This document shows, piece by piece, positions 6,098 through 8,273 of a stretch of 8,273 nucleotides of DNA. The position numbers and the translations under genes are program-made. Numbering within the stretch: position 1 is the first letter of the stretch; each line of letters starts with the position of its first letter. Origin of the DNA: Nitrospirota bacterium (GTDB lineage Bacteria; Nitrospirota; 9FT-COMBO-42-15; HDB-SIOI813); the NCBI GenBank assembly GCA_016214375.1, contig JACROQ010000012.1:1-8273 (forward strand), read 5' to 3'. A model generated the notes under the pieces. That model saw only the letters and a list, made by a program, of their open reading frames with translations. It was not told the DNA's origin and made no database searches.

Positions 6098-6102
6098 TTG
6101 CC

Positions 6103-7629
6103 ATGCTTTATAAGAAACCACAGATACAATATTATCCATATATAGTCCAGCGGGATGATTATAAGTGTGTCCGCTGTCTTGGGTGCGTTGAGCAGTGCTC
6201 CTATGATGCCACATTCTATGATGAGGAGCTCGATGTCATCTGGAACAAACATGAGGCCTGCGTCGGATGCAAGCGGTGTGAGGCAATGTGCCCGACGGAT
6301 GCGATCAAGATTGTCCCCAATCCTTCCAGGCCCTACGAGCACGGAAGCTGGAAATGGGACCTTGTCATGGATGCCTATCTCCAGGCAAACACCGGCAGTA
6401 TTATCATCACAGGTATTGGGAATGACAAGCCCTACAGGGTATACTTTGATCATCTTCTGATCGATGCCTGCCAGGTGACCAATCCTTCTATTGACCCGCT
6501 GAGAGAGCCGATGGAGCTTCGCACCTTCCTGGGAAGGAAGGGGCAGAGGATAGAGCTCGATGAGACAGTGGATGGGAATTTAGCCCTCAAGACGAGGCTC
6601 GCACCTCAGCTTCAGTTAGAGACCCCCATCATGTTCTCAGCCATGTCGTATGGCTCGATTAACCTGAACTTCCAGGAGTCTATGGCCAGGGCGGCGGTTC
6701 AGCTCGGCACTTACTGGAATACCGGCGAGGGCGGGCTTCACAAGAGGCTGTATCCCTATGCCGGCAGCGGCATTGTGCAGGTGGCCTCAGGCCGGTTCGG
6801 CGTCAGCCGGGACTATCTCAAGGCGGCCGCAGCGGTAGAGATCAAGATCGGACAGGGGGCAAAGCCAGGGATCGGGGGGCACCTGCCAGGGGAGAAGGTG
6901 AATGCGGATATCGCGGAGACCCGGATGATCCCGAGGGGCTCGGATGCCATCTCTCCGGCGCCTCATCATGATATCTATTCGATAGAGGACCTGCGCCAGC
7001 TCATCTATGCCATCAAAGAGGCGACGCGGTATGAGAAGCCGGTCTTCGTCAAAATTGCAGCGGTACACAATATAGCCGCCATTGCAAGCGGTGTTGCGAG
7101 GGCAGGGGCCGATGTCATTGTATTGGATGGTTTCAGGGGAGGGACAGGGGCGGCGCCAAAGGTCGTCAGGGATCATGTCGGGATCCCTGTAGAGGTTGCC
7201 ATAGCCGTAGTGGATAAGAGGTTACGGGACGAGGGGATGAGGAATGAGGTCTCTATCGTGGCTACCGGCGGCATCAGGAGCAGCGCAGACGTCATCAAGG
7301 CGATTGCCCTGGGCGCTGATGCGATCTATATTGCTACGGCGGCGATGCTGGCCATTGGGTGTACACTCTGCCAGACCTGTAATACAGGACGGTGTGCCTG
7401 GGGGATTACGACGAATGACCCGCGGCTGGCAAGGAGGCAGAACCCGGAGATCGCCACAGAGCAGCTCGCCAATCTTGTCAAGGGCTGGTCGCATGAGATG
7501 AAGGAGATGCTCGGGGCCATGGGTATCAATTCCATCGAGTCCCTGAAAGGGAACCGGTTAAGACTGCGGACGATCGGGTTGTCAGAAAAAGAGAGCGAGA
7601 TCCTGGGGGTACTCCCGGCGGGGATGTAG
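6103..7629 (+). CDS. gltB: Archaeal-type glutamate synthase, FMN/Fe-S large domain with N-terminal ferredoxin domain
   Basis: This protein corresponds to the FMN-binding synthase domain of GltB, which reduces 2-iminoglutarate (2-oxoglutarate plus ammonia) to glutamate. Residues 20-65 form a 2x[4Fe-4S] ferredoxin domain: C22-x2-C25-x2-C28-x3-C32 and C53-x2-C56-x2-C59-x3-C63-P. The TIM-barrel part carries PIMFSAMSYGSIN, NTGEGG, GQGAKPGIGGHLPGEKV, SPAPHHDIYSIEDL, DGFRGGTGAAP and VATGGIRSSADV. The cysteines C420-x5-C426-x4-C431 reproduce the spacing of the [3Fe-4S] ligands of bacterial GltB, with an extra C423. At 508 residues it fits the split, archaeal-type form. The class II glutaminase domain and the C-terminal GXGXG domain are absent from this polypeptide and should be separate genes. 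A ferredoxin and an FAD oxidoreductase gene follow. MgsC (N-methylglutamate synthase) is a related alternative, but the ferredoxin domain and neighbours favour glutamate synthase. Confidence 0.9.
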   Translation: MLYKKPQIQYYPYIVQRDDYKCVRCLGCVEQCSYDATFYDEELDVIWNKHEACVGCKRCEAMCPTDAIKIVPNPSRPYEHGSWKWDLVMDAYLQANTGSIIITGIGNDKPYRVYFDHLLIDACQVTNPSIDPLREPMELRTFLGRKGQRIELDETVDGNLALKTRLAPQLQLETPIMFSAMSYGSINLNFQESMARAAVQLGTYWNTGEGGLHKRLYPYAGSGIVQVASGRFGVSRDYLKAAAAVEIKIGQGAKPGIGGHLPGEKVNADIAETRMIPRGSDAISPAPHHDIYSIEDLRQLIYAIKEATRYEKPVFVKIAAVHNIAAIASGVARAGADVIVLDGFRGGTGAAPKVVRDHVGIPVEVAIAVVDKRLRDEGMRNEVSIVATGGIRSSADVIKAIALGADAIYIATAAMLAIGCTLCQTCNTGRCAWGITTNDPRLARRQNPEIATEQLANLVKGWSHEMKEMLGAMGINSIESLKGNRLRLRTIGLSEKESEILGVLPAGM

Positions 7630-7651
7630 TTGCCCAATTTATCGGGCTGCT

Positions 7652-7657
7652 AAGGGG
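7652..7657 (+). promoter_or_regulatory. Ribosome binding site of the ferredoxin gene
   Basis: AAGGGG lies eight bases before the ATG at 7666 in a 36-base gap that holds no terminator or promoter, consistent with co-transcription with the glutamate synthase gene. Confidence 0.65.
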
Positions 7658-7665
7658 ATTTTAAA

Positions 7666-8148
7666 ATGCAAAAAGTAGTCATCGTAGAAGATTTTTGTAT
7701 TGCCTGTTATAACTGTGAGGTGGCCTGTGTCGCTACCCACTCAAGGAGCGAGGAACCCATTAAGGCCTACAAGAGGGAGAACCTGCGCGGGAGATCCAAC
7801 GCCCTCGTCGAGGTCAATGGTCCTATAGCCTTCTCGGCCATGTGCCGGCACTGCAAGCACCCATGGTGTCTGGATACCTGTATCAGCGGTGCGATCCAGC
7901 GGCTGGATAACGGGATCGTCTACCTGGACGAGGAACGCTGTGTCGGGTGCTGGGGTTGTGTGCTGGGATGTCCCTATGGCGTTGCGCATCCTAACCTGAA
8001 GGGGGAGGAGAAGCACGCATTCAAGTGTGATCTCTGCATTGACCGGCTTGAGGCGGGCCTGAAACCGGCCTGTGTCGAGGCATGTCCGAATAAGGCGCTC
8101 ATCTATGATGAGACCATGGAAGAGACAGAAGGGGCCTATAATCGATGA
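7666..8148 (+). CDS. Four-cluster [4Fe-4S] ferredoxin subunit (HycB/CooF/DmsB-type)
   Basis: A cytoplasmic electron-transfer protein with 16 cysteines placed for four [4Fe-4S] clusters: C11-x2-C14-x2-C17-x3-C21, C60-x2-C63-x4-C68-x3-C72, C92-x2-C95-x2-C98-x3-C102 and C121-x2-C124-x11-C136-x3-C140. This is the pattern of the beta subunits of DMSO reductase, formate hydrogenlyase (HycB) and CO dehydrogenase (CooF). There is no signal peptide or membrane segment. At 160 residues it is a compact member. Lying between the FMN synthase gene and an FAD oxidoreductase gene that overlaps its stop by four bases, it most likely carries electrons from the flavoprotein to the synthase's own ferredoxin domain. 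From memory, Thermotoga has a similar oxidoreductase/Fe-S/glutamate synthase cluster. Confidence 0.9.
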   Translation: MQKVVIVEDFCIACYNCEVACVATHSRSEEPIKAYKRENLRGRSNALVEVNGPIAFSAMCRHCKHPWCLDTCISGAIQRLDNGIVYLDEERCVGCWGCVLGCPYGVAHPNLKGEEKHAFKCDLCIDRLEAGLKPACVEACPNKALIYDETMEETEGAYNR

Positions 8149-8273
8149 AGAAGTCAGAATATATAATTGTGGGCGCCAATGTGGCCGCTGTGGGTGCCAT
8201 AGAAGGTATCCGAAGATACGATAAGAAGTCTTCCATCCTGACGATATCCTATGAGACCTTAGGTTCGTATTCA
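8145..8273 (+). CDS. FAD-dependent pyridine nucleotide oxidoreductase (partial, 5' end)
   Basis: The first 43 residues are visible before the window ends. They open with a Rossmann beta-alpha-beta unit (YIIVGANVAAVGAIEGIR at 6-23, then KKSSILTIS as the second strand), typical of the FAD site of NADH oxidase/nitrite reductase-like flavoproteins. The glycine motif is G10-x-N12-x-x-A15 rather than GxGxxG, a variant seen in this branch. The ATG overlaps the previous TGA (ATGA, 8145-8148), the usual mark of translational coupling. The likely role is to oxidise NAD(P)H and pass electrons to the ferredoxin subunit, acting as the small-subunit equivalent of glutamate synthase. The family call is good; exact substrate and length cannot be seen. 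Confidence 0.8.
   Translation, partial: MKKSEYIIVGANVAAVGAIEGIRRYDKKSSILTISYETLGSYS

Larger units (their letters stand above)
5664..6102. other. 439-base gene-free control region before the glutamate synthase operon
   Basis: No credible coding frame is present. The first 100 bases after waaA (5664-5767) show no clear hairpin-plus-T-tract terminator and nothing else I can name. Then come a dyad (5768-5795), a sigma70-type promoter (5829-5857) with a dyad over the start site (5862-5876), a MITE-like element (5916-6074) and the ribosome binding site of the next gene (6092-6097). Confidence 0.75.

Noticed and set aside
6079..6453. 124-residue minus-strand open frame opposite the start of the glutamate synthase gene
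   Set aside because: It overlaps the cysteine-rich N-terminus of a strongly supported gene and has no recognisable motif.

Overview
The window looks like chromosomal DNA of a Gram-negative, probably anaerobic bacterium. Lipid A/Kdo enzymes and a lipoprotein murein transglycosylase imply an outer membrane. Heavy use of AGG/AGA arginine codons, an archaeal-type split glutamate synthase with a polyferredoxin partner, and a 'CTGAAAAAGTCT...TGTCATTCTGA' type inverted-repeat element suggest Nitrospirota or Desulfobacterota. That placement is an inference from style and gene content; no marker gene here proves it. Every gene is on the + strand.

Bases 1-4177 form a compact housekeeping run: the 3' end of an unrecognised gene, mltA (lytic transglycosylase lipoprotein), murI (glutamate racemase), rph (RNase PH, broken here by a one-base excess in a run of nine C), rdgB (non-canonical purine NTP pyrophosphatase) and a DUF374/LpxJ-type acyltransferase. 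Gaps from murI onward are 0-4 bases, so these genes are probably co-transcribed. A 100-base gap with two GC-rich hairpins (4178-4277) precedes waaA/kdtA (Kdo transferase), which carries an extra segment of about 30 residues encoded by a GC-rich palindromic repeat. The themes are wall recycling and precursor supply, RNA and nucleotide quality control, and lipid A assembly.

Bases 5664-6102 hold no gene. They contain a far-upstream dyad, a good sigma70-type promoter (TTGAAA-N17-TATACT) with a second dyad over the expected start site, and a 159-base MITE-like element with 40-base imperfect terminal inverted repeats flanked by TA. The element lies between that promoter and the next gene, so it should be transcribed in the leader.

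Bases 6103-8273 hold a second operon: a glutamate-synthase FMN domain protein with an N-terminal 2x[4Fe-4S] ferredoxin domain, a 16-cysteine ferredoxin, and the start of an FAD/NAD(P) oxidoreductase overlapping it by four bases. Together they read as an electron path from NAD(P)H through FAD and Fe-S clusters to the FMN site. The glutaminase (class II amidotransferase) and GXGXG parts of glutamate synthase are not in the window.

I found no clear new defence or mobile system. The observations most worth checking are the rph frameshift, the repeat-derived insertion in waaA, and the MITE and dyads in front of the glutamate synthase operon.
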